Shown here in pieces: positions 8,535-16,838 of a stretch of 64,000 nt of DNA. Made by a program: the position numbers and the translations under genes. This DNA comes from JAAYHV01 sp964400515 (GTDB lineage Bacteria > Bacillota > Clostridia > Peptostreptococcales > Anaerovoracaceae), in NCBI GenBank assembly GCA_964400515.1, contig CAYNTJ010000005.1, positions 62,001 through 126,000 on the forward strand, in the 5' to 3' direction. Position 1 is the stretch's first letter, and each line of letters starts with the position of its first letter. Below the pieces are notes generated by a model. The model ran no database searches and had not been told where the DNA came from. It was given only the letters and a program-made list of their open reading frames with translations.

Positions 8535-10799
8535 ATGAAAGTAAACACCAAAGTCAAGGAATGGATTGACGGGTATTCAGACTGGTTTTTGGAGGAAGGC
8601 GCAATGGATAAAGGCAAAATGACAAGCAACCTTTATCCCTATGAAAATCTATTTTCGCCTATAAAAATCAATGGAATCACTGTCAAAAATAGGCTGGTCA
8701 TGGCGCCTATGGGCAACATTAGTATGTGCGAAGAAACCGGAAGACCCAGCGAAAAAATGTTGCAATACTTTTATGAAAGAGCCCGAGGCGGAGTGGGTTT
8801 GATAACCACAGGATTAGTTCCCGTCAGCCACGGAATAGATACTTCCGTTACCGAGCTGGGCAAATTAAGCTATTTCCCGAGGATAGACCGTTCCCGTACT
8901 GTTTTTATGGGCTGGCGTAATCTGGCGGAAGGTGTCCATTCCTACGGAAGCAAAATATTCGTTCAACTGACTCCGGGTTTAGGCAGAGTAGGAAATCCCC
9001 AGTGCTTAATCACAATGAAAAAGTTTCCAAAATCCGCATCATATAATCCCAATTTTTATATCCCTCAAATACCATGTACCCCTTTAAGCGACAGACAACT
9101 TAAAAAGATAATTAAAAACATGGGTCAAGCGTCAGCCGACGCAAAAGCCATGAAAATAGACGGTGTATATTTACACGGCCACGAAGGTTACCTTTTGGAA
9201 CAGATGACTAACCCTGCTTTTAACAGAAGGGCTTTGGGCAGATATTCCAATTGGCAAAATTTCGGTTTGGACTGTGTTTCCGAAATGAGAAGACGTGTAG
9301 GGCCACATTTCCCTATAATGTATAGAATCGATCTTACATTGGCTTTGAACGAAACATATGATTCCGAAACCATGGATAATAAGTCTCTCAGAAAATTTAA
9401 AAACGGAAGAACCATCAAAATGACTTTAGAATATATGGAAAATCTTGTTAAAGCAGGCGTAGATATATTTGATGTGGATATGGGTTGCTATGATAATTGG
9501 TGGTTACCTCATCCGCCTTCAAGCATGCCTCCCGGCTGTTTCTTGCCTTTAAGTGAAATAGTTAAAAAATATTTCAAGGAAAAAGGAATATTATCAAACG
9601 CCGGTGTTCCGGTTCCTGTGGTAGGAGTGGGAAAACTGGGATATCCGGACCTTGCGGAAGACGCTTTGAGAAAAGAGTTATGTGATATGGTAATGTTGGG
9701 AAGGCCACTTTTGGCAGATCCAGAGTGGTGCAACAAAGCATATGCCGGAAAAGTTGAAGACATAAGACCTTGCATAGGTTGTCAGGAAGGCTGCATTAAT
9801 GAATTTGTAGAAGGAGGACATCCTCAATGTGCCGTAAATCCCAGAACAGGATTTGAGCATGAATACCCTTCAAATCTTTCAAAGACCAACGAACCTAAAA
9901 AAATCGCAGTTATCGGTGGAGGTCCTGCCGGGGTAACAGCTTCAATAGTTGCGGCAAAAAGAGGACACAAAGTAACTTTATACGATAGTAATAATGAATT
10001 AGGTGGTAAAATTATTCCCGGCAGCATACCAAAGATAAAATACGAACTGGAAAGCTATAAGGAATATTTAAACAGGCAGGTTGAAAAAACATCTAAAAAT
10101 TATGCATTAAAATATATGCCAAACACTATGATCGGAATAGAAAAGCTCGGTAAAGAAAAATACGATGCCGTTATTTTCTCCATGGGGGCAAAAGAAATTA
10201 AACTGCCACTAAATGGTTATGATAAAATTAACAACATCGATGCTGTGGATTTGCTTCTTAATCCGGAAAAATTGGGCAATGCTAAGAAGGTTGTAATTGT
10301 TGGCGGCGGCGTAGTAGGCTGCGAAACAGCCCAATGGTTGTCCTATGAGAAGAACATAGATGTTACCGTTGTGGAAATGGAAAAATATTTTATGGACCAT
10401 GTTTGTACCGCCAACAGAGGCCACATCATATATAGCCTTAAGAAAAACAACGTGAGTCTTATGAATTGCACTAGGGTTTTAGAATTGACGGAAGACGGCG
10501 TCAAGGTTTCTAAAAACATATCTAAAACCGTTCCCAATCCTTACCTGACATGGCATCCTATACTTCCTGAAAATATAGAAAATCCCCTTGCCACAAAATT
10601 GAAGGAAGAGCTTAGGGAGGAACTTTTAGCGGCGGATTTGGTAGTTATGGCGGCGGGTGTATGCCCTGATGATTCCATGTATTATGAAGCCGTTAAGAAT
10701 AATATAGCTGCAACCGTATATAATATTGGTGACAGTTTTGAAGGCGGCAAGGTATTAGAGGCTACTAGAGCTGCTTACAGACTGGCCACGAGAATATAA
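8535..10799 (+). CDS. NADH:flavin oxidoreductase, 2-enoate/2,4-dienoyl-CoA reductase family
   Basis: A 754-residue FMN/FAD/[4Fe-4S] reductase. Domains in order: an extra N-terminal segment of about 40 residues, an Old-Yellow-Enzyme barrel (from LFSPIKINGITVKNRLVMAPM, with HGHEGYLLEQMTNPAFNRR in the flavin site), a cluster motif with cysteines 413, 416, 420 and 432 (CIGCQEGC then C), an FAD Rossmann motif VIGGGPAG near 457 and a second one VIVGGGVVG near 585. The layout is that of clostridial 2-enoate reductase, 2,4-dienoyl-CoA reductase and BaiCD/BaiH. Those are about 640-680 residues, so this protein carries about 80 extra. It reduces activated C=C bonds; the operon partner is aconitase X, which creates such bonds. 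The substrate is unknown. Confidence 0.85.
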   Translation: MKVNTKVKEWIDGYSDWFLEEGAMDKGKMTSNLYPYENLFSPIKINGITVKNRLVMAPMGNISMCEETGRPSEKMLQYFYERARGGVGLITTGLVPVSHGIDTSVTELGKLSYFPRIDRSRTVFMGWRNLAEGVHSYGSKIFVQLTPGLGRVGNPQCLITMKKFPKSASYNPNFYIPQIPCTPLSDRQLKKIIKNMGQASADAKAMKIDGVYLHGHEGYLLEQMTNPAFNRRALGRYSNWQNFGLDCVSEMRRRVGPHFPIMYRIDLTLALNETYDSETMDNKSLRKFKNGRTIKMTLEYMENLVKAGVDIFDVDMGCYDNWWLPHPPSSMPPGCFLPLSEIVKKYFKEKGILSNAGVPVPVVGVGKLGYPDLAEDALRKELCDMVMLGRPLLADPEWCNKAYAGKVEDIRPCIGCQEGCINEFVEGGHPQCAVNPRTGFEHEYPSNLSKTNEPKKIAVIGGGPAGVTASIVAAKRGHKVTLYDSNNELGGKIIPGSIPKIKYELESYKEYLNRQVEKTSKNYALKYMPNTMIGIEKLGKEKYDAVIFSMGAKEIKLPLNGYDKINNIDAVDLLLNPEKLGNAKKVVIVGGGVVGCETAQWLSYEKNIDVTVVEMEKYFMDHVCTANRGHIIYSLKKNNVSLMNCTRVLELTEDGVKVSKNISKTVPNPYLTWHPILPENIENPLATKLKEELREELLAADLVVMAAGVCPDDSMYYEAVKNNIAATVYNIGDSFEGGKVLEATRAAYRLATRI

Positions 10800-10809
10800 G
10801 GAGGGAAAA

Positions 10810-12084
10810 ATGTATCTTGATAAAGAACAAACCGATATACTAAACGGTTCTCAAGGAGATACCATGGCCAAGATTATGAAAACCTTGGTTATGTACGGAG
10901 AAACATTTGAAGCCGATAAATTAATTCCCATAACAAGTGAAGAGGGTCACTTAGTCACAAGTTTTGGTATTAATGTAATGGATCCATACTATGAAATGTT
11001 TGAATCCCTCTTACAGGCAGGCGTTAAATCCAAGCAAAGCTTCACGGTCGATCCCAGCCCTATGGATATGGGTAATGTACCTGCCTCGCCTATACAAAAA
11101 CTGGTTTTCAAAATACTATATAAAAACCAGAAAAGATACGATGACCAGTTAAAAAGAATGGGAATCAAGGGCGAAGACATGTACACTTGCACTTGCTATA
11201 TGGACGAAGTGGGAAATATCCCTGATTACGGTGATATACTAAGCTGGGCAGAAAGCTCGGCAGTAGTATATGCAAACTCGGTATTAGGAGCCCGTTGTAA
11301 CAGAAATTCGGCAATAATTGAGATGTTCGGTTCAATTATAGGCTATGTCCCAAACTTCGGATTAACCACCGACGAGGGAAGGAAAGCAACCTGGATAATT
11401 GATATAAATGCTGATAAGCTTCCCGAAGCCCAAGTTTTAGGAAGCGCCATAGGCTTGAAGGTTATGGAAGATGTTCCATATATCAGGGGCTTAGATAAAT
11501 TTTTGGGCAACGACCTTACGCAAGAGGTAAAGGACTATTTAAAAGATATGGGCGCTGCCACCGCTTCCAACGGAGCAGTCGGGCTATATCATGTGGAAGG
11601 AATAACTCCTGAAGCCAAAAAGCTTAATGATGCTTTAATTGCAAAAGATGCTAAAACATATTTGATTGACGAAAAGGAATTGTTAAGGGTGCAGGAAAGC
11701 TACCCTTGTATTTGGAAGGACCCAAAAGCCAAGCCTAAGCTGGCATTCATAGGTTGCCCGCATTTATCTCTTCTGCAGTTAAAGGATTGGTCTAATAAAA
11801 TTGATGCCGAGCTAAGATCCCGGGGAAGAGAAAAGGTTTCCGTTCCCACCGTTCTTACCTCTTCGGTTCCTGTGATAAATGAATTTAAGAAAACCGAGGA
11901 ATACCAAATATTAATAAGCACCGGGGCTAAATTATCATACATTTGTCCCCTCATGTATTTGAGTAATCCCCTTTGCTCAAAAATGCCGATTATAACAAAT
12001 TCCAACAAGCTTAGAACATATACTACCGCCAAGTACTATAGAGATGACCAGCTTTTGGACATACTGGGAAAGGAGATTGGATAA
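10810..12084 (+). CDS. Aconitase X catalytic (large) subunit
   Basis: A 424-residue protein of the aconitase X (AcnX, former DUF521) family. Candidate Fe-S or active-site segments are CTCTCYMDE, VLGARCNRNSAI and LSYICPLMYL near the C-terminus, followed by TNSNKLRTYT. Characterised members are dehydratases: cis-3-hydroxy-L-proline dehydratase in bacteria and phosphomevalonate dehydratase in archaea. Here the small subunit is a separate, directly abutting gene, so the enzyme is of the two-subunit type. The opening LDKEQTDILNGSQGDTMAKIMK is typical. It starts 10 bases after the reductase gene with an AAGGAGG site. In a bacterium, hydroxyproline or a related hydroxy amino acid is the first guess, not proved. 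Confidence 0.87.
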   Translation: MYLDKEQTDILNGSQGDTMAKIMKTLVMYGETFEADKLIPITSEEGHLVTSFGINVMDPYYEMFESLLQAGVKSKQSFTVDPSPMDMGNVPASPIQKLVFKILYKNQKRYDDQLKRMGIKGEDMYTCTCYMDEVGNIPDYGDILSWAESSAVVYANSVLGARCNRNSAIIEMFGSIIGYVPNFGLTTDEGRKATWIIDINADKLPEAQVLGSAIGLKVMEDVPYIRGLDKFLGNDLTQEVKDYLKDMGAATASNGAVGLYHVEGITPEAKKLNDALIAKDAKTYLIDEKELLRVQESYPCIWKDPKAKPKLAFIGCPHLSLLQLKDWSNKIDAELRSRGREKVSVPTVLTSSVPVINEFKKTEEYQILISTGAKLSYICPLMYLSNPLCSKMPIITNSNKLRTYTTAKYYRDDQLLDILGKEIG

Positions 12085-12525
12085 ATGAGAGAATTCAAAG
12101 GTAGAGTTGTTGTACCGGGTACCGTTACTGCAACTGCACTGGTTTCGAGACAAGGCTTTAATACTTTGGCCAGCTTTAAAAAAGCCTTATTGGCAAAAAA
12201 GCTAGATGCCCCTTGTTCTGATCAGGATAATAAAGATATTTACGAAAAGCCAATGGCCAAGAAAGCTTTATGCCTACCTAAAACCATAGGTTCCACCACC
12301 GGAGGCATTGTACTTTATTGTGCTTCGGAAATGGGAGCTTCCCCCGCTTGCCTTCTCTTTTCCGAATCTATAGATTCTCTTGCCGCAGCCGGAGCTATTT
12401 TATCCGATATATGGACTAGTACTTCAATGCCCACGGTTGATAGATTAGGGCAGGAGTTTTTGGATTATGTAAAAGAAGGCATGAGGATAACCATAAAAGA
12501 AAATGGCATAGTAGAAGTTGACTAG
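12085..12525 (+). CDS. Aconitase X swivel-domain (small) subunit
   Basis: A 146-residue protein of the AcnX small-subunit family (former DUF126), equivalent to the aconitase swivelling domain 4. Recognisable parts are the opening FKGRVVVPGTVTATALVS, GSTTGGIVLYCASEMG and the closing PTVDRLGQEFLDYVKEG. The ATG directly follows the stop of the large-subunit gene and an AAAGGAG site lies inside that gene, so the subunits are translationally coupled. It closes the active site of the dehydratase formed with the product of 10810-12084. Confidence 0.87.
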   Translation: MREFKGRVVVPGTVTATALVSRQGFNTLASFKKALLAKKLDAPCSDQDNKDIYEKPMAKKALCLPKTIGSTTGGIVLYCASEMGASPACLLFSESIDSLAAAGAILSDIWTSTSMPTVDRLGQEFLDYVKEGMRITIKENGIVEVD

Positions 12526-12531
12526 GAGCTA

Positions 12532-12559
12532 TTGCAATAAGCTGAAAAAATGATATAAT
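12532..12559 (+). promoter_or_regulatory. Sigma-A promoter of the phosphoribosyltransferase gene
   Basis: TTGCAA (12532-12537), 16-base spacer, TATAAT (12554-12559), 40 bases before the start codon. Confidence 0.65.
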
Positions 12560-12599
12560 TATTTTGTTTTTTAAAATATTGTTTGAAAGGACAGAATAA

Positions 12600-13151
12600 A
12601 TGTATTACGAAATCGAAATTGCAGGATTAAAAAGACAGCTTCCATTGTGTAAAGTCACAGATGATCTTTATATAGGTGCTTTCATAATGTTTGGAGATAC
12701 TGAAATAACCGAAGTAGCAGCCAGGGAACTTCTAAAAAAAGCCCCGGATTTTGATGTTATAATAACTGCTGAAGCAAAGGGAATACCCCTTGCTTATGAA
12801 ATGGCCAGGCAGTCAAAGGGCGCTGATTATGTTATAGCAAGAAAAGCACCTAAACTCTATATGACCGATGTTATTTCCACGGAAGTTGATTCAATAACTA
12901 CAGACCATATACAAACTCTTTACCTTGGAAAAACAGAAATCGAAATGATGAAGGGTAAGAAAGTTCTGATAGTTGATGATGTAATCAGCACAGGTAATTC
13001 CGTTGAATCTTTAGAGAAACTGGTTACATTGGTTGGCGGAAACATAGTAGGAAGAATGACAGTCCTAGCTGAAGGCGAAGCCACAACAAGGGATGATATC
13101 ACCTACCTGCAGGTACTCCCTGTTTTTAATCCTGACGGAAGCATTAAATAA
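12600..13151 (+). CDS. Phosphoribosyltransferase, adenine/xanthine type
   Basis: A 183-residue type I phosphoribosyltransferase. The PRPP-binding motif is VLIVDDVISTGNS (about residues 121-133) and the flexible-loop region contains YVIARKAPKLYM. The layout resembles adenine phosphoribosyltransferase and the xanthine-type enzymes of Firmicutes, which convert a free purine base and PRPP to the nucleotide. The base specificity cannot be read off the hood domain. It has its own promoter and a hairpin terminator, and may act with the purine permease at 7011-8378. A GAAAGGA site precedes the ATG. Confidence 0.8.
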   Translation: MYYEIEIAGLKRQLPLCKVTDDLYIGAFIMFGDTEITEVAARELLKKAPDFDVIITAEAKGIPLAYEMARQSKGADYVIARKAPKLYMTDVISTEVDSITTDHIQTLYLGKTEIEMMKGKKVLIVDDVISTGNSVESLEKLVTLVGGNIVGRMTVLAEGEATTRDDITYLQVLPVFNPDGSIK

Positions 13152-13160
13152 TAAAACCAC

Positions 13161-13185
13161 AAGCTGCTGTTAATCACAGCAGCTT
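13161..13185. terminator. Bidirectional hairpin between convergent genes
   Basis: A perfect 10-bp stem (AAGCTGCTGT at 13161-13170, ACAGCAGCTT at 13176-13185) with a TAATC loop. The stop codon of the sortase gene lies in it. The T-tract on the plus side is short (TTTCC), so termination may be partial. Confidence 0.6.
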
Positions 13186-13794
13186 TCCTATTACTATTCT
13201 CCTTGCCCCCTCAAACTCATAGGCACATGTGCTAAGGGTTATATATTTATCCTTTTTAACCATATTAAACTCCTCTTCCAAGCTGTTATCATAGTTTATT
13301 CTGTTATATATTATGCTATTACAGTCAACCAAAGTATTTATAACGATATCATACCTATATATCCCTTTTGTTGTTATTACTTCTATAACCCCATTTTTAA
13401 TATTTTTTAGCGGGCCAAACATGCTTCCGTCCTTCATGTTATGACCGTAAATGATAGTATTAAAGGTCTCAAAGGGCTTTTCACATCTAAAATCAATAAA
13501 AATACTTCCACAGGGATTTATCTCTCCGGTGGGTAGTGTATGGAGATAGTCAATATTATTTGTGCTTTTTAGTATAGGGTAATCGATATCGCTCCCTTTT
13601 ATTTTAATCCATCCCGTTATATCATTATTTATTCCTTTTAAATTTCTGATGTCCTTTAGATAATCTTCCCTAATATATCTGTAGCTACATCTTGCTTGGA
13701 TATATTTATTGGTCGAATCAACAGAACTATACCCTCCTAATAAAGTTATCCCGATAAAAAATGATAATATAATTGTTTTCTTCCATCTATTCAT
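13174..13794 (-). CDS. Class B sortase
   Basis: A 206-residue membrane-anchored transpeptidase. After a basic start (MNRWKK) there is one hydrophobic anchor (about 7-24), then the sortase barrel with His118 (YGHNM), the TLSTC motif with Cys190 and the catalytic arginine at 198 or 199 (ARRIV). TLSTC and the GWIKI...DYPI region point to class B. Longer upstream frames would run into the divergent promoter and phosphomutase gene, so ATG 13794 is preferred, though its ribosome site is weak. Sortases link sorting-signal proteins to peptidoglycan or pilins. No protein with a recognisable sorting signal is encoded in this window, so its substrate must be elsewhere. Confidence 0.85.
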   Translation of the reverse strand: MNRWKKTIILSFFIGITLLGGYSSVDSTNKYIQARCSYRYIREDYLKDIRNLKGINNDITGWIKIKGSDIDYPILKSTNNIDYLHTLPTGEINPCGSIFIDFRCEKPFETFNTIIYGHNMKDGSMFGPLKNIKNGVIEVITTKGIYRYDIVINTLVDCNSIIYNRINYDNSLEEEFNMVKKDKYITLSTCAYEFEGARRIVIGKLL

Positions 13795-13843
13795 AAGAAT
13801 ACTATACAGTATTTTTGTTTTACTTTCCGCACATAAGTAAGCC

Positions 13844-13871
13844 TTTACATTTAATAAGCAAGTTATATAAT
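13844..13871 (+). promoter_or_regulatory. Sigma-A promoter of the phosphohexomutase operon
   Basis: TTTACA (13844-13849), 16-base spacer, TATAAT (13866-13871), followed by an AGGGGGA ribosome site before ATG 13901. Confidence 0.7.
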
Positions 13872-13900
13872 ATAAGTATATAAACAAATAGGGGGAACTT

Positions 13901-15358
13901 ATGATAGATGATATATTAAAGCTACAAAACGGAAGCGATATTAGGGGTATTGCCTTGGGTGATGATAAAAATCTCACTAAAAGGGAAGCCTTTTTAATTG
14001 GAGCTTCGTATGCTGTGTGGTTGGAAAAGCTATATAAAAAAGAAGGTAAGGATTTGACAGTGTCCATAGGTCATGACCCAAGAATAACTGCTGAAGATTT
14101 GAAAAGTTCCTTGGCAAGCGGACTTAGTTTAAATGGTATAAAAGTAATGGATGCGGGATTATGTTCAACTCCGGCAATGTTTATGTCCACGTTATTTGAA
14201 GAATATAACTGTGATGGTGCAATAATGATAACGGCAAGCCATTTACCATATGACAGAAACGGGTTTAAGTTCTTTAGTAAAAACGGAGGTCTTGATAAAA
14301 AAGATATTAGAGAAATATTGGAAAACACTTGTAATTATAGTTACAGGGAATTTTCAGTTCCCATTAAGAAAATACCCCTCTTAGATACTTATTGCAAACA
14401 TTTGAGAAATCTCATATCAAGCAACAACGATAAGCCATTAAAGGGTCTCCATATAGTTGTTGATGCAGGAAACGGCGCGGGGGGATTTTTCGCAACTAGA
14501 GTACTTGAACCTTTAGGAGCAGATATATCGGGTAGTCAGTTCCTTAATCCTGACGGTACTTTTCCAAATCATCCTCCAAATCCCGAAGACAAAAGTGCTA
14601 TGGAATCAATATGTTCAAAGGTAAAGGAAGTTAATGCCGACCTTGGCCTCATCTTTGACACTGATGTTGACAGGTCTTCCGCCGTGAACGGTTTCGGAGA
14701 AGAAATAAACCGTAACGCAATTGTAGCTTTGGCTGCAGCAATAGGCGCCAAAGAAAATCCCATGGGCACAGTGGTTACCGACAGTGTTACTTCTATAGAA
14801 TTGAAGGAGTTTTTGGAAAAAGCACTGGGCGTTAAACATCTAAGATACAAAAGAGGATACAGAAATGTTATAAATAAAGGAATGGAGATCGATAACTGTT
14901 TTCTGGCCATAGAAACCTCAGGTCATGCTGCCTATAGGGACAACTATTTTCTAGATGACGGTGCTTATCTAGCGGTAAAAATAGTCATTGAAACCGCAAG
15001 GCTTAAAAAAGAAGGAAAAGGTATTGATTATCTAATAAAGAATTTGAAGCATCCCAAGGAAAGCAGAGAATATAGGATTAAGATAAAGGCAAAAAATTAT
15101 GGCGAAATAGGAGATATAGTAATCGATGCTTTAAGTAAATATGCCGGCAAAAGCAAAAATTTATCTTTGGAATATCCCAACTATGAAGGTGTTAGAATAA
15201 ACTTTGCGGGGGGATGGATGCTTCTAAGAAAATCCCTGCATGACCCTGTAATGCCATTAAATATTGAAGGACATTCCAAAGAAGATATTGACTCAGCTAT
15301 TGCTGAATTAAAGTATTTATTGGCTAATTACCCAGAACTTGATATATCTATGCTCTAA
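13901..15358 (+). CDS. Phosphomannomutase/phosphoglucomutase-family protein
   Basis: A 485-residue alpha-D-phosphohexomutase. Motifs in order: the phosphoserine loop ITASHLPYDRNGFKFF, the metal loop GLIFDTDVDRSSA, the sugar-recognition loop AIETSGHAAYRDNYFLDDGAY and a C-terminal phosphate-binding GVRINFAGGWMLLRKS. It interconverts 1- and 6-phosphates of mannose or glucose for cell-wall or exopolysaccharide precursors. The length is near the family norm. It is the first gene of a four-gene plus-strand unit: the next gene starts 10 bases after its stop. That link with the GlpA-like oxidoreductases is unexpected. Sugar specificity cannot be decided from the motifs. Confidence 0.88.
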   Translation: MIDDILKLQNGSDIRGIALGDDKNLTKREAFLIGASYAVWLEKLYKKEGKDLTVSIGHDPRITAEDLKSSLASGLSLNGIKVMDAGLCSTPAMFMSTLFEEYNCDGAIMITASHLPYDRNGFKFFSKNGGLDKKDIREILENTCNYSYREFSVPIKKIPLLDTYCKHLRNLISSNNDKPLKGLHIVVDAGNGAGGFFATRVLEPLGADISGSQFLNPDGTFPNHPPNPEDKSAMESICSKVKEVNADLGLIFDTDVDRSSAVNGFGEEINRNAIVALAAAIGAKENPMGTVVTDSVTSIELKEFLEKALGVKHLRYKRGYRNVINKGMEIDNCFLAIETSGHAAYRDNYFLDDGAYLAVKIVIETARLKKEGKGIDYLIKNLKHPKESREYRIKIKAKNYGEIGDIVIDALSKYAGKSKNLSLEYPNYEGVRINFAGGWMLLRKSLHDPVMPLNIEGHSKEDIDSAIAELKYLLANYPELDISML

Positions 15359-15368
15359 AGGAGATAAT

Positions 15369-16838
15369 ATGTATGACTACATTATAATTGGCGCCGGAAT
15401 AAACGGAAGCTTTTTAGCCCATGATCTATCTAAGTACAAGTTGAATATTTTGGTAATTGAAAAGGGCCCGGATGTGGCCACCGGGGCAACCATAGCAAAC
15501 AGCGCTATAGTTCATGCCGGTCATGATCCAAAGCCCGGAACCCTTAAGGCCAAATTGAATATTGAGGGTAACAGAATATATCCCGGTATTTGTAAGGATC
15601 TTGATGCAGACTTTAAATATACTTCCGCCTTCGTTACTGCCACAAGCACGGAGGAGTCCCTTTCTATAGATATGCTATACGCCCAAGCCAAGGGCCGCAA
15701 TATACCTTGTGAAGTATTGGATAAGAAGCAGGCATTGAGCCTAGAACCAAATTTAACCGAAAACACCGTAAAGGTATTAAACCTCCCCACCACAGGAATA
15801 ATAACGCCTTGGGAAGTGGCCTTTAACCTAATGGAAGAAGCCATTATTAACGGAGTATCTTTGTCATTAAATACAAAAGTACTGGGTATTATACCTAGGC
15901 CTAAAACATGTTACATCGATAAATGTGACTCCATGGGCAAGCTCGGCTATGAAATAATCACCGATAAGGGCACCTTTAAAGCTGCCAATATAATTAATGC
16001 TGCGGGAGTTTATGCGGATGATATATATAATATGCTAAATCCTCGGGATAAATTTTCCATAACCGGAAGAAAGGGAGAATACTATATCCTAGACAAGATG
16101 GCTGAGCCCCTTGTTAGCAGAGTTATATACCCCATTCCTTCATCCAAGGGAAAGGGCGTATTGGTAGTACCTACTATTCACGGAAACACTCTCCTTGGTC
16201 CAAGCTCTGAATTTATTGAAGATAAAAGGGGTAATTTTACCGATACCGAAACATTGGAATATGTAAAGACCCAGGTAAATAAAACCGTTAGAAATATTCC
16301 CTTTAATAAGGTAATCAAAACTTATGCAGGCTTAAGACCAACAGGAAACACCGGAGACTTTATCATTTCCGAATCATATGAATTTCCTGGTTTTATCAAT
16401 GTGGCAGCCATTGAATCTCCCGGATTGGCATCTGCCCCTGCTATTTCCGAATATGTGATAAATAATATAATAGAGAACCAGGTTTTACTTAAGGAAAAGA
16501 AGGAATATATTAAAAGAACCAAGCTTCCAATCTTAAACAGAATGAGCATAACAGAAAAGCAAAAGCTTTGGGCTGAAAATCCTTCCTATGGTAATATTAT
16601 ATGCAGATGTGAAAGCATAAGCGAGGGCGAAATAATAGATGCAATAAGAAGGCCCTTGGGCGCTACTACAGTGGATGGTATAAAAAGGAGGGTAAGACCC
16701 GGCTCCGGCAGATGCCAAGGAGGCTTTTGCCAACCGGAGATAATAAAAATTATATCAAAAGAATTAGACATACCCGTTACAGAAGTTGTTATGTTCAACA
16801 AGGGTTCCCAAATAATCACTAAGGGAGAGATAAATTGA
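15369..16838 (+). CDS. GlpA-like FAD-dependent dehydrogenase with BFD-type [2Fe-2S] domain
   Basis: An oxidoreductase of about 489 residues. The N-terminal FAD motif is YDYIIIGAGINGSFLAHDLS, followed by a DAO-type substrate domain (SAIVHAGHDPKPGTLK, TYAGLRPTG). The C-terminus is a BFD-like domain with CRC near 410 and GRCQGGFC near 450, four cysteines for a [2Fe-2S] cluster. This is the architecture of anaerobic glycerol-3-phosphate dehydrogenase subunit A. Start ATG 15369 is chosen for its AAAGGAG site, which overlaps the stop of the phosphomutase gene. It forms a conserved triad with the next two genes. Glycerol 3-phosphate is the likeliest substrate, but no glycerol kinase or facilitator gene is nearby. 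Confidence 0.82.
   Translation: MYDYIIIGAGINGSFLAHDLSKYKLNILVIEKGPDVATGATIANSAIVHAGHDPKPGTLKAKLNIEGNRIYPGICKDLDADFKYTSAFVTATSTEESLSIDMLYAQAKGRNIPCEVLDKKQALSLEPNLTENTVKVLNLPTTGIITPWEVAFNLMEEAIINGVSLSLNTKVLGIIPRPKTCYIDKCDSMGKLGYEIITDKGTFKAANIINAAGVYADDIYNMLNPRDKFSITGRKGEYYILDKMAEPLVSRVIYPIPSSKGKGVLVVPTIHGNTLLGPSSEFIEDKRGNFTDTETLEYVKTQVNKTVRNIPFNKVIKTYAGLRPTGNTGDFIISESYEFPGFINVAAIESPGLASAPAISEYVINNIIENQVLLKEKKEYIKRTKLPILNRMSITEKQKLWAENPSYGNIICRCESISEGEIIDAIRRPLGATTVDGIKRRVRPGSGRCQGGFCQPEIIKIISKELDIPVTEVVMFNKGSQIITKGEIN

Noticed and set aside
13795..14067. Longer N-terminus for the sortase
   Set aside because: The upstream part lies on the opposite strand of the phosphohexomutase gene and its promoter and looks like non-coding translation; the membrane anchor begins right after ATG 13794.
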